NCBI GenBank assembly: GCA_038502055.1 | Contig: JAXRKN010000040.1 | Span: 2,294,001-2,358,000, forward strand | Reading direction: 5' to 3' | Source of the DNA: Tanytarsus gracilentus | Lineage: Eukaryota > Arthropoda > Insecta > Diptera > Chironomidae | Length of the DNA: 64,000 nucleotides | In this document: positions 37,364-48,043 of the stretch, piece after piece | How positions within the stretch are numbered: position 1 is the stretch's first letter | How the letters are laid out: every line of letters starts with the position of its first letter | The notes under the pieces: model-generated | Seen by the model: the letters and a program-made list of their open reading frames with translations, nothing else | What the model was told of the DNA's origin: nothing | Database searches by the model: none | Translations under genes and position numbers: made by a program

Positions 37364-39713
37364 TTAACTCCTTTTTAAAGAGCTATCCAAAAATGAAAGG
37401 CAGATGGAAATTTTCATTTATGTGCTGAAATTCAAAACCTTTTTTTCATCACACATAGAGGAGAATATGCAAACATGGAAATGATTGAAATATGAAAATG
37501 TTGAAATTGTGAATCTTTTACATAAAGAGAAGCACTTGAATGTCATTCCTATATTTCACCATTTTCAAATTTATGCAAATGAAAAAATTTATACATATAC
37601 GATGATGCTTTTCGAGGCAAAAATTATATTTTAGAAAATATTTACCAAACTCTAAAAATTTATTTGCACATGAAAATAGTTTTTGGTTAAAACATTTCTT
37701 GTACACACATGAATTTATAAATAGGAAGTGGAAAGGATCAATTTTGAGTTTAATGAGTTTTGAAGTAACCCAAAAAGGAAGCTTTAACAATTTCATCTTG
37801 TGTCCCAACATCGACAGTCATCGTCCCCTGGTTTTCCACTCGATAGTCAGCATCTGAGTGAAGAGGAATTTAGTTTTGCATATCATGCATTTTTCTTGGT
37901 TTGTCATCATTCCATTTGCTCTGCTTTAACAATTTTCCTTCTCATAAAATTCGATCGCACCATAGCAATGGCATCTTCAAAACTTGAATCATATTTCTTT
38001 TTTGAGGTGTATGCATTTTGAAAATTGTGGTAAAATTTTTCTTCTCCACAAAATTGAGACAAAAATGAAATGAATTTTTATACATTTCAAAATTATTCAG
38101 AGATGAAAATTATTTCATTTTGATGCTTGACTCCCTCGAGGTAGGAGTGAAAAGGGTTCTCTGTGGCTTTTCCTCTCGTTCAGGTGAACAACATTCCATT
38201 GACTCGAGACATTTACCATATTTTTCTCTCACTCACTCTCCATCGTGCCTCTCCCAACCACTCATACAGCCGTTTCTTCTCCGAGCACCCATTGCTTTGT
38301 GGAGAATAATGGATAATGAAGGTTGTGTGCTCGAATCATAATTGGTACATGTTTTTGTGGCTTTCTGGGTTCCGTTTCATTCGAGTGCAAAACATTTTTC
38401 ACATTTTCCAACTCCCCGTTGTGTGTGTGATGTCTCAAAAGTGTTCATAAATGTGTCGCTTCTATGGGGAGGGATTTTAATTTCGTTTTAATTGAGTCGT
38501 TTTATGGAGTTCCACTTGCTCAGTCTCTCTTTTCTTTTTTTTTCGGTATGCGATATGAAACACATGGTATATATGGTGTGACTGAAACATGAGTAATTAG
38601 AACGTAAAAGAGTTTCCATGATTGTGTAAATGAGTTTTGAGGTTGATTTAAATTTTAAAGTTTTTGGGAAAATTTATATGAATTTAATAAATTTCGTTCA
38701 GTAATTTATGACGACAATCACGTCTAAAAAATTCAGCTAAATATTTGTTTGTTCCTGACTTACTTCATTCTCATGCACTCACCAATGGTACATTCATCAC
38801 ATCAATAGCCAGAAAATATTGCTGGAGCCATTTTTCAAGCTTGAAAGAATTTGCGCCATAAAACGAGGAAAATGTATATAAAGCGAGTCTGAATGTCGTC
38901 AGAGAGAGGGATGATGATGCTGAGGCCATAAACGTTTTCTGATTATTGCACACTGTAGATACTAACTTTATGATGCCAAATCCATCGTCGAGCCATAAAA
39001 GTTACGTTTCATTGCGAAAAATGTACTGTTTTATGGATGACTCTTTGTGACGATAGAAACCCAATGTAATCACTCTCTCTCACATCGCAAATTTAAAGGG
39101 GGGATCCATAAAAAGTGAGATGCAATAAAAACCTCGCAAGAGCGTAAGAAAATCTATAATCGGGTTCATAAAATCGTTTTTTCACAAACTCTCTTTTGTG
39201 CATTTTCATTTGAAATCCCTGAAAGTCAAACTTAAAGAGGAGAAAACCCATCGAATCAAATGTGGGCGTTGCCGATTTCCCTCGTCTACTAAAATGCTTC
39301 TAAAGAGCATCAAAATGTTCCATATTTGTCTCACATCAGTGAACATCAGCGCATGAACAGTGAGACAGCAATATCACCCCTGGTTTATGTTGTAAATGGA
39401 GGGGAGAGTGAGCATGAGATTCAACATTTTCGATGTACATTTCTTACTAGTTCAATTCATTCAATTCTCGAAACTCGCTGTGACATGACGCGATTTTAGT
39501 TTCATTAAGATTCATCGTGAAAAGCGTGTGTATGTGAGCTCTTTGAGTTGTGACAAAACAAAAGTTTTTCACAACAATCTAAAAAGTTTAAAGACTCTGA
39601 TCGAAACTGATGTTAGAAAAAGTTTTTGTTTAAAAAAATAAAGGATGAGGATTTTTCAGTGAAAATAATTTTCAAACTTGAATCAAAGTGAAGTGAAAAA
39701 AACTTTTAAAATC

Positions 39714-41974
39714 ATGCTGGATTTTTATCATAATTTGAATATTAGTTCAGGAATTATGTTGCACGATATCGAAACGGATAAATTAGCATCATGCGGCGTT
39801 GCAGGTGAGAACAATTTAATAATTTTCATTGTTTATAAAATTCTCATGCAAATTAACTGCGAATTATTTAATAATTTGAGGAATTTCAATATTTAAACAA
39901 ATAATTTTTAATTATGATGCGCAATGTTTTATGTTTTGTGCTTGTAAATTCTTTTGTTTATCAAACAATGTGAGAGTTGCTAATTGCAAGACATGTGTAC
40001 TTAATTTTATGTTGAACTCTTTCACGAGACATATTAATAAATTATAAACAAATCGAATGTTTAGATTATTTTGTAGACTAAATTGAGACAGGCAATTAAA
40101 TTGTTCGAGATTTTAAATAAATTAATTCTCATGCATTTAAATATATAAAATTTTTAATTAAAAATTTAAAAATATTTTCAACATATTCTGAATAAACGAA
40201 ATAAAAATTTCTCGTTCATAAAATTTAGATGCAGATTCTTTCTTAACATTTTCCTCCCACTCTACACCCAAAAAAAAAAGTTTTATTGATTTTTTACGCA
40301 ACGCCACCTGAGGAGAAAATTGATTTTCTGGCACTTATCATAAATAGTAAATGATTATCGGTGATAATAAATGATTAATGACATGCACGTTGATACCAAA
40401 ATTCAGAATTGATAGCATAAATTTTTTCTTTAACCTTGAAAATTATTTTACATGTCATTAAACTTTTCCCAAGAACTCGATCAACAACAATAAGTGTGAT
40501 AATGGGAGCATTACCCCGCAAGATAGATTTTGAGTCTTGTAAATTTTTGGTTTAAATCAAAAATCTTGTTTCATGTTGATTGAACAAATTTGTTATCCAT
40601 AAGGAAATTAATTTTTACCCCTCAAGTTTGACAAAACCTGTTGTTTGCATGACTCAACAATGCTGTTTTGTTTGCATGATAAGAAATTACAATATATTGA
40701 TAAGGGTTTAATCGTAAATCAATCACCAAAAAAATTGTTTACTCAACTATGCACTCTTTCAGATATCAGCGCAACAATAAAATGTGAAAAGAGCTATGAA
40801 GTATGCGAGGGATGCTCACAGAAAATCTACGATCGCTATTATCTCAACGTGGCGGATAAAAATTGGCATGAAGCATGTCTCACATGCAACATTTGCCATC
40901 TTCTATTGAACTACAAGTGCTTCGTAAGAAATTCGAAACTTTACTGTAAGGATGACTACTATCGGTAAATTTATTTAACTTTTTCTTGTTGAATTTTGCT
41001 GACAAAAATTTTTTTCTTTCGCATCATTTAGAATCTACGGTACAAAGTGCACACGATGTTGCGAGAAAATTTTACCCGATGATATGGTTATGCGAGTTCA
41101 AAACTCTTACGTTTATCATGTCAATTGTTTTGTATGCTGCAGCTGTAATCAACCTTTACAAAAAGGCGAACAATTTGCATTTCGGGGAGGACAATTAATT
41201 TGCCGGAGTGATCTTGAAAAAGAATCATTTTTACCCACCACTTTTGATGACGATTACGTGATTGAGGAGCATGTTCGTTCGAGGGATGGAAGAAGAGGAC
41301 CGAAACGACCACGCACAATTTTAACGTCATCTCAACGCAGGCAATTCAAGGCTTCATTTGATCAGTCACCAAAGCCATGTAGAAAAGTTCGAGAGGCACT
41401 TGCTAAGGATACGGGCTTGAGTGTGCGAGTGGTTCAAGTTTGGTTTCAAAATCAGAGGTAAAATAATTAAGCTTACTGTGTGCTTGATTTTTAATTTAAT
41501 TTAATTATTTTAGAGCGAAAATGAAGAAAGTGCAGAGAAAGTCAAAGGATGGAAGTGACAAAAGTGATAAAGACAAGGATGATAAAATCAAGCAAGAATC
41601 TCCAGGAAGTGATTACATCATGGATAATGGCTATGGTCAGCCATTAAATCCCAATCTGCCATTCTCACCTGAAGGTAATTTTTTAAAAAATTTCTTTCTT
41701 AAATTTTTGAGCTAATAAATTATCATCTCTAGACTATCCCGGTCACTCGGACAGCATTTGTAGCTCAGATATTTCTCTCGATGGCAGCAACTTTGATCAT
41801 CTCGATGATGCCTCAGACTCAGTATCATTACAAAATTTAGACCTCCATTCGCATCACCTTACACAGCTCGATCTTCATATTAACAATAATAATAATAATT
41901 CCATTGTGACACACATCGACAAGCTCTACCAGATGCAGAGCAGTTATTTTATTGCCGATAGTGTGGAACAATAA
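39714..41974 (+). CDS. LIM-homeodomain transcription factor, LMX1 family (paralogue 2)
   Basis: Five exons (39714-39804, 40763-40964, 41032-41457, 41514-41674, 41733-41974) give 373 residues. The start MLDFYHNLNISSG has the MLD beginning seen in vertebrate LMX1A/B, which supports the ATG. LIM1 runs from CEGCSQKIYDRY to YCKDDYYR. LIM2 runs from CTRCCEKILPDDMVMR to CRSDLEKE. GRRGPKRPR precedes a homeodomain ending VVQVWFQNQRAKMKK. A lysine/aspartate-rich linker and a Ser/Asp-rich activation-like region follow. The C-terminus has IDKLYQMQSSYF, the conserved LMX1 tail. It is a nuclear DNA-binding protein. In this copy LIM2 and homeodomain share one exon, whereas paralogue 1 splits the same stretch over three, so this copy has fewer introns. 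Confidence 0.94.
39805..40762 (+). other. First intron of Lmx1 paralogue 2
   Basis: GTGAGA donor to TTTCAG acceptor, 958 bases of AT-rich sequence. Nothing else seen. Confidence 0.8.
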
Positions 41975-42633
41975 AATTTGGTGTAGATATGAATAGGATG
42001 GAGAATAATGACAAACAAAAAATACACTTAGTGCCATACCAAATGCGAAATTAATTAAAATCCAAAAATTATTTGATAAGAATTTATTAAAAAAAATTAA
42101 GAGCATTACTCTAATGGGGTTTATTCAATCATTATTTCCCTCGTACCAAAAGCCAAAGATAATTTTTATTATTTTCTTAATAACTTTTATGATGTCATTA
42201 GAGATATGTTATAAGATTAGTTTTAGCTGTGCCATTCCTTCCAAAAAAAGGTTTATTCTAGTCAGTTATAGAAAAAATGTGGATTCAATTAAAATTTAAA
42301 AACCAAATTTGAAAAAGTCTTTTATTACATCTCTTTTTTATATAACAGGTTTCTAGGTTCGCTTTAATTCATGATTAATCCTTTTACTATGCGATACTCA
42401 TATGAAGTTTGAAGCCCATTTAACATTTTTGTAAGTAATACTGTGCAGTAAAATCAAATCCAGGGCTTTAACCAAAAAAATTGTTTATAAAGAAGCAGAA
42501 GATAACTCACAATCATTTTAAGCTGATTTTTAAACACATTTGAGGATCTTAACTTAGAATTTTATTAATTGTAAATTACTTTAGATCAAATTAAGATACA
42601 TAATTAGAAAATATTCCGTTGACTTTCAAATTT
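41975..42633. other. Convergent 3' flanks of Lmx1 paralogue 2 and LSm2
   Basis: AT-rich sequence of 659 bases, probably both 3' UTRs. No gene recognised. Confidence 0.55.
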
Positions 42634-43098
42634 TTATCTCGTGCTTGTAACATTTTCCTTCCGTGATGCATCCTGAAGCAGCTGAGTGTCGATCTCATCA
42701 GCGGGAAGTTGTACATATCTAAAAATTTGAGGATGAATTAAAATTATTGGCTTATTTTTAAAAAGTTAATTAGCGTTTTACCTCACGACAGATCCACGAA
42801 TAAAGCAATTTTTTACGCTAAGCATGTGTGGGTATTTTTCTGCATCTGTGACACTAATGTCTGTGAGCTTAATATTAAGATATTGATCCACGCTATGTAA
42901 TGTTCCTGATATGCTGCAAAAATCAATTAATTAAAAAAAATTCAAAACGATTTCAAAATTTCCTCACCAAAGATCATTTTTAAGCTCCACAATCACATCT
43001 TTGCCAACCAACGATTTAAAAAATGAGTAGAAAAGCTAAAATACAACAAGAATTGATTAGAATGAATTTTAGTAAGCTTTAATTAAACTTTTTACCAT
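42634..43098 (-). CDS. LSm2: U6 snRNA-associated Sm-like protein LSm2
   Basis: Four exons on the minus strand: 43098-43096 (the ATG alone), 43035-42968, 42913-42782 and 42718-42634, for 95 residues, the exact length of human LSM2. The product starts MLFYSFFKSLVGKDVIVELK. It has the Sm1 motif around LHSVDQYLNIKL and the Sm2 motif around LSVKNCFIRGSVVRYVQLP, and is nearly identical to the vertebrate protein until the variable tail. LSm2 is part of the LSm2-8 ring on the U6 snRNA 3' end (nuclear splicing) and the LSm1-7 ring (cytoplasmic mRNA decapping). No open frame longer than 44 codons exists in it, so it is invisible to length-based gene calling. It is divergent from the LLPH-like gene, with 203 bases between the ATGs. 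Confidence 0.95.
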
Positions 43099-43301
43099 TT
43101 TAAATGAGTTTCCTTGTTTTCTTTTGCGGCTTTTGAATGCGTTCAGTGATTTTTAAGAAAAACAATTTTGTTTACAAGGGAAAAAGCGTTCAGAGGAGTT
43201 CAGTTTAAAAACCAAAATATAAAAACGTGATAAATATATTATTGCGAAAATAGTTTTTGTTTTTAGCTGAGAAAAAGGAAGTTTTCAATTTTAATTTCAA
43301 G
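43099..43301. promoter_or_regulatory. Bidirectional promoter of LSm2 and the LLPH-like gene
   Basis: 203 bases between two divergent start codons of housekeeping-type RNA/nucleolar genes. No TATA box is evident in a useful position for LSm2. Shared control of the pair is an inference from spacing. Confidence 0.6.
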
Positions 43302-43804
43302 ATGACAGCCAGATCAAAAGGACAAAGGATTAAAAACAGAAAAGTCAAGGCTGAAAAGTTGAAGCACAGAGAAATAAAGAGACTTCATAAAATTGTAAAT
43401 GGAGGCCAAGAGTTGATGGAAGTTTGCAAAGATGTTGTTCAGGAGAAGAAAGTTGATGAAATTAAAAAGGTAATCAACACTCATTAACTTATCAAATTGA
43501 TATTAATATTAACTTTAATAACTTTTAGAAAAAAACAGAAGAAGTGATCCAAGAAGAGTTCATAGCTGAAAAGCGCGAGCAAATTGAAAAACTCTCAAAG
43601 AAGAAAAATCAGAAAAAGATGAAAATTGTAAATGACAACACCGGAAAAACGCACGAATTTAATACAAAAACTCTAAAGGATCAGTATGGCTCATATCCGC
43701 CTTGGCTTCACGTTGCAAATCACAAGAGAAAGATCAAGCGAAAGAATGCTGCCTTGAGGAAAAATCAATTCTATACGGGAGCTAATCAAGATTATTGCGT
43801 TTAA
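43302..43804 (+). CDS. LLPH: LLP homologue (learning-associated protein family), nucleolar
   Basis: Two exons, 43302-43469 and 43529-43804, encode 147 residues, strongly basic at both ends. The stretch KTLKDQYGSYPPWLHVANHK followed by KRKIKRK matches the most conserved part of LLPH (vertebrate K-T-L-x-D-x-x-G-x-Y-P-x-W then basic). The Lys-rich N-terminus (MTARSKGQRIKNRKVKAEKL) also fits. LLPH is a small nuclear/nucleolar protein involved in ribosome biogenesis and, in Aplysia and mouse neurons, in gene expression. The ATG at 43302 was preferred to frame extensions upstream, because it begins the family-like basic N-terminus. Recognition is by motif and size; overall identity is low. Confidence 0.8.
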
Positions 43805-44446
43805 AAATGAAAATGTTGTCTGAAAATTGCGATTCAAAAATAAAAGAATTTTATTAAATTGAAAGATCCAAATTCACTTTTCCGCTCAATTTAGTGGTTT
43901 TTTATACCTAAATTAATTAAGTGATTTTTTATTTTGATCATCTAAAAACTGTTTAAGAAATTTATTTCACTTTCCATAGATGGCGCAGCTTGTTTTATGT
44001 CTGCGTGGGACATGACCAATTGTTACCGTTAAAATTCAAAAAATCCTCGTACAAATAAAATTTAAATCTGGTTTAAAGTATTTTTAAAAAAATTTTTTTT
44101 TTTAGGTTCATGTCCCACGCAAGGTTTTATGTACATAGAAAGCAACTCAAAAAGTAATCATCGGTGATCCGGGACGACATGCACTAAAAAACAAATTTGA
44201 ACTTCTCAATAGATATGAACTACCATAAAAGTAAGCATCGACCACTGATTTAAGTTTACTTACGTCTGGTAGTTGAGTAATGTTTAAGGGTTATTAAAAA
44301 AATATCAAAAATGTGCTAAATTCAAAAAAATTAACAATAAAACGGAATTTTCACTAAAACCCCTTCTGAATTTAATTAAATCTATGGTGGTGCTTGAAAG
44401 TGTATAAAGCCATTAATTTCTCTACATTTTTTTCAGTCGATAACCG
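43805..44446. other. Intergenic with small palindromic element and protease promoter
   Basis: Contains the palindromic MITE-like element at 44001-44123. A TATAAA at 44403-44408 lies 39-44 bases before the protease ATG and is followed by a TTTTTTTCAG acceptor-like run, so a tiny 5' intron cannot be excluded. Confidence 0.55.
44001..44123. mobile_element. Small palindromic MITE with 9-base flanking repeat
   Basis: CTGCGTGGGACATGACC at the left is the inverted match (one gap, one extra base) of GGTTCATGTCCCACGCAAG at the right, with an AT-rich core. GTTTTATGT directly abuts both ends (43992-44000 and 44124-44132), as expected for a 9-base target duplication. It has no coding capacity. A 9-base duplication would suit a Mutator-like element; the class is inferred. 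Confidence 0.7.
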
Positions 44447-45303
44447 ATGATGGAGTTAACATTAATTTTTTTGTCTTTAATAATTCAACTTGCAGTTGGA
44501 GTGAATCAAAAAATTATCAATGGAGCTCTAGCAAAAGACGGACAATTTCCTCACATGGTTCAAATTTCCATAAGAACTTCTGAATCTACTCAATATTGTG
44601 GTGGAACTTTAATTGACCATCAGTGGGTGCTAACGGTAATTTTTTTAAATATCTAAAAATGAGATCTAGGTTTTTTATCATAAATTTAGGAAATTATCAC
44701 AATTTTTCACACCTCTCAAAAAAAAACTAGGCCGCCCATTGCTTTACAAAAATGATTTCCGCAAAAGCGTATTTAGGTTCAATTTTCTGGCGAAAGATGC
44801 CCATTCGAATGAAAATTGTCGATGTTGTCGTTCACGAAAAATTTGTTAGTATTAATGATCATGACATTGCATTGGCTAGACTGGAAAGCCCCGTAAATTT
44901 TACCGACAATATTCAGCCAGCACAACTTCCATCGAAGGTGGAAATTTTTTACAATTCAACACTTTTTGTTCCCGGATTTGGCGAAACCAAAAATTCATCC
45001 CAATCCATGCTCTATATGAGGTTCATTCGAATGAAAGAAATCACAAATGAAGAGTGCGGATTGGCTTGGGAATGGAGTATGGATGAAAAGAAACTGTGTG
45101 CCCTTGGCACCAATAGCATTGATCATACCACTTGCAAAGGAGATAGCGGAAACGGGATTGTAACAAAAGATGAAAAGGGTGCGAAAGTTCTTGGAATTGT
45201 CAGCTATGGTCCACCGGGATGCTTGGGAAAACCAAAAGTTTTTACGCGTGTTTCAAAATATCTTGATTTCATTCATGCTGTAACTAAAATCGACATCAAT
45301 TAG
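44447..45303 (+). CDS. Secreted chymotrypsin-family (S1) serine protease
   Basis: Two exons, 44447-44635 and 44731-45303, encode 253 residues. A signal peptide (MMELTLIFLSLIIQLAVG) is followed by IINGALAKDGQFPHMV, an activation site of the R/K-IxNG type. The catalytic triad is present: His in TAAHC (formed across the splice), Asp in DHDIALARL and Ser in CKGDSGNG. The last motif differs from the usual GDSGGP. By alignment to chymotrypsin numbering the S1-pocket base (189) appears to be Thr, and the usual Gly226 appears to be Lys (KPKVFTRV). A trypsin-like preference is therefore unlikely, and the pocket may be partly blocked. The single catalytic domain without a CLIP domain, plus a TATA promoter, fits a gut or salivary enzyme. 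The true substrate is unknown. Confidence 0.9.
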
Positions 45304-45563
45304 TTTTGAATTTATTTTAATAAACAAAATTTTCTTTATTTATTCATTTTATATATGGCAATTTTTAAACCCATATTTCACTCAACAATGAGAGAGGTTT
45401 ATGCACATATAGAAACATTTCTCTTTCAGTAACTTTGAGCGCTCTATTTTGAAACAAAGCGAAAGCGCTTCCTCCTCGTACTGAGGAAATATTTTATTCC
45501 TAACACGTTTTCATTAAGAATTTGATAAATTTTGAACCCAGAAATATCTAAAGATTTCCATGT

Positions 45564-46124
45564 TCATTTTTCGGGCAATCGAATGATTGGTTGAATTGGT
45601 TCCGCCCAAAACTCTTCACAGTAGTCAATGAGTGCATTTTCAAGCTCACTAAATTCATCGAGATCGATTAAATCGTCTTGATTTTGACATTTAAAAATCG
45701 ATGATCTTTGTACAAGTGCACATCGATGATTTTCATTTTTGTCACTTCCCAAAATTGCATTTATTTTATCCACGCTGTCAAGTTGAATGACATAGATATC
45801 GTTGTCGAGACAAAAGGCTTTCATCATGACCTCTTGAATGTGAGAAATGCAGTCGTTGCTTTTCGTGCTCGGCACAAGAAAGAAGAAGAGAGAATGCTCA
45901 GGATATTCAGTCTCGTTGAGATAATTAATTGCACTTTTCCAGCCACAAATTAATCTCGATTCATTGTTGGCGTCTTTTAAAATTTCTTTCACTGTTTCAC
46001 CGATCGGCAATTGATATTTTGTTGTCTCAAGTTCAATATCAGGCTCGTAGTCGATATCGAAGATTCCAGATTCAACGGATGTTGTTGAGGTATTTGATAA
46101 AGATTTATTAAAGTCTTTCACCAT
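45564..46124 (-). CDS. Gadd45: GADD45 family stress-response protein
   Basis: A single exon of 186 codons. A Ser/Thr-rich acidic N-terminus of ~40 residues precedes the L7Ae/GADD45 domain: VKEILKDANNESRLICGWKS, then MMKAFCLDNDIYVIQLDSVD (matching AFCCENDINIL of vertebrate GADD45A). HRCALVQRSS and the closing IDYCEEFWAEPIQP with IIRLPEK match the vertebrate ending VPVINLPER. GADD45 proteins are small acidic nuclear/cytoplasmic proteins that bind MEKK4/MTK1, PCNA and p21, and link DNA damage and stress to JNK/p38 signalling and egg or growth control. Drosophila has one such gene. A TATAAATA box lies at 46285-46278 on the minus strand, consistent with strong induction. No introns are seen, unlike vertebrate genes. 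Confidence 0.92.
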   Translation of the reverse strand: MVKDFNKSLSNTSTTSVESGIFDIDYEPDIELETTKYQLPIGETVKEILKDANNESRLICGWKSAINYLNETEYPEHSLFFFLVPSTKSNDCISHIQEVMMKAFCLDNDIYVIQLDSVDKINAILGSDKNENHRCALVQRSSIFKCQNQDDLIDLDEFSELENALIDYCEEFWAEPIQPIIRLPEK

Positions 46125-46277
46125 TTTTCAATTTTTTTCTCACTTTCTATGGACTCAATTATTTTTTCAAGTAATTATGAAATTATTTCACTTTAATTTA
46201 ATTATTTTATCGCTTTTTAAGTTCTTTACTGTGCAAATTTTTGTTTTCGAATGAACCGAGAGAGCAAAATGTACCGG

Positions 46278-46285
46278 TATTTATA
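46278..46285 (-). promoter_or_regulatory. TATA box of Gadd45
   Basis: TATAAATA on the minus strand, about 150 bases upstream of the start codon, leaving room for a ~120-base 5' UTR. It fits an inducible gene. Confidence 0.55.
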
Positions 46286-47365
46286 GAAAACGAGGAATAT
46301 CGCCACAAAATCCGCTCAATGCTCAATTTTTAAATCAAAACAGAGAGGAAACGAGAGAGGACGGTTGCTACTGATAGCCAGTTTTTCTGGTGAAACACAT
46401 ATATTGCGATAAACGACTGAGAAAAAACCCAGCTTTAGTTTGATGGCTGAGTTCCTAAAAATTGTTTTCTCTCTCATTTTTTTCTCTTCTTATTCTTGTT
46501 GCGGCAGGTTGTGGAAAGCCCAAAGTCCAATAACGTGTGTGTTTTTTGCACGGGAATATCTGTTGAGTAAGATGATAATAAAAAATTATCATCGTGATTC
46601 TGCAAAATCGTATTCTTTCCTTTCTTTCGTCTCCTGCTTTACCCCATTGAACATTGATCATTCGCTATCAATTCTCAATTCGCCAATTGACCGAAAACAC
46701 ACTTCTGATTTGTCGTCATCTCTCTCGTTGTTTGTAAAGATATTTAAAATCTTTTTAAAAGAGAAATGCCCGAAGCGATCAAAGTCGAAAATAATTGAGA
46801 ATCGCATTTCTACTCATTGTTCATTATTTTAAAAAAAAAAATTGGCAAAGTTGCTTTTGATCGCATCGGAAAATTTCTCTTACTTTTTATAATTTTGGAA
46901 TTTTTTGTTTTTCTAGAGAATATTACTATTGATATCTGCCTATAAATAAATTTTTGTTTTCACTTTTAATTTTAAAAAGATCAAGCGCAAGCAATAAACA
47001 AAGGCGTAAAATGAAAAAATTCGAGCACAACAATATTTTGAAGTTTTTTTTAGGAAGTTTCTCGTGTGAATTGACAAAATATTTATCCAGAGATAAAATT
47101 TTAATTTTATTGCTATATATTTGTCAATGTGCAGTGTCACATGCGACATTGAACTTAATTAGCGGGGTTTCCATTCAAAGCATGATTTTTATGTTTTATA
47201 TTCACTCGATCCGCATGAGTCACGTGAATTTTGGCAGCTTCTCAAGATATACGTTTTTGTTTTCAATCGCGAAAAAAAATTTCCACTTGGCATCTTGATA
47301 CTTTGTGTTTTGATCAATAACTAAAACTTCTAAAATTTATTTACTCGAAAGTTTTTTTCTTTTAT

Positions 47366-47474
47366 CAGAGATGGGCAATTACATTGTAATCGAAAAAAAA
47401 TTGCAATGCATTACGAAATGTTCATGTAATAAATTGCATTTTAATACAAAATTGTTTGTAATTGCCTATCTCTG
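47366..47474. mobile_element. hAT-type MITE, 109 bases
   Basis: Begins CAGAGATGGGCAATTACA and ends TGTAATTGCCTATCTCTG, inverted repeats of 18 bases with one mismatch. The CAGAG/TGGGCAA start is typical of hAT ends. It is flanked by TCTTTTAT (47358-47365) and CCTTTTAT (47475-47482), an 8-base target duplication with one change, as hAT transposases produce. It has no coding capacity. Confidence 0.85.
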
Positions 47475-48043
47475 CCTTTTATCTTATCAGCATATTAGAC
47501 AAATTAATCAATAATAAATTAAAAAATTTTGATGTTTTTATAATTTTTTATTAGCTTAAATGCGATTGAGAAATTTTTGAGGACAAACCCAGTTTTATGA
47601 TAAAAAAAATTAACGTTGAAATTTTTAGATGATAATAAAGCTCTGAAAAAGCTTTTTAAAGCTAAGACACAATTTTTTTTCCTATTAAAGCTTTAAAATG
47701 ATAAAGTTACGACACAATTATGTTTTTTAAAAAAATAGATTTTTTTATGAGTATAGTTACGTATTTTTAAAATGCATGAAAATGTATTACTTTTAAATTT
47801 TTATTCTTACATTTTAGAGCAATTTTAATACTGTCTCACCGACTCTTTTGAAAACTCAATGTCACTCAGTATTCCTTATTAATTTTTTATTGACGCACAT
47901 GCACAGGTGGAAAATTGTTTCTTCATTAAATATTTTATTAATGTCTATTATCTTTTTCACTTTCATTAGACTTTCATGCCAGCGTGTCAAAAAAATACGA
48001 GTACAAAATTGCTTAAGGTACTAATTAACTTTTATCAAAACAA

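Larger units (their letters stand above)
32242..39713. other. Gene-poor region upstream of Lmx1 paralogue 2
   Basis: About 7.5 kb with no convincing coding exon. Two copies of a 1-kb repeat element occupy 35167-36253 and 36403-37363. A 60-codon minus-strand frame at 32520-32702 (MLSECVRQSSVQ..., hydrophobic end) is the only mildly protein-like one, and I could not connect it to anything. The rest may hold Lmx1 regulatory DNA. Confidence 0.5.

Noticed and set aside
46440..46832. 130-codon plus-strand frame with a leader-like start
   Set aside because: Low-complexity composition, no domain, no splice or promoter context; it could be chance in AT-rich DNA, although the hydrophobic start was noted.
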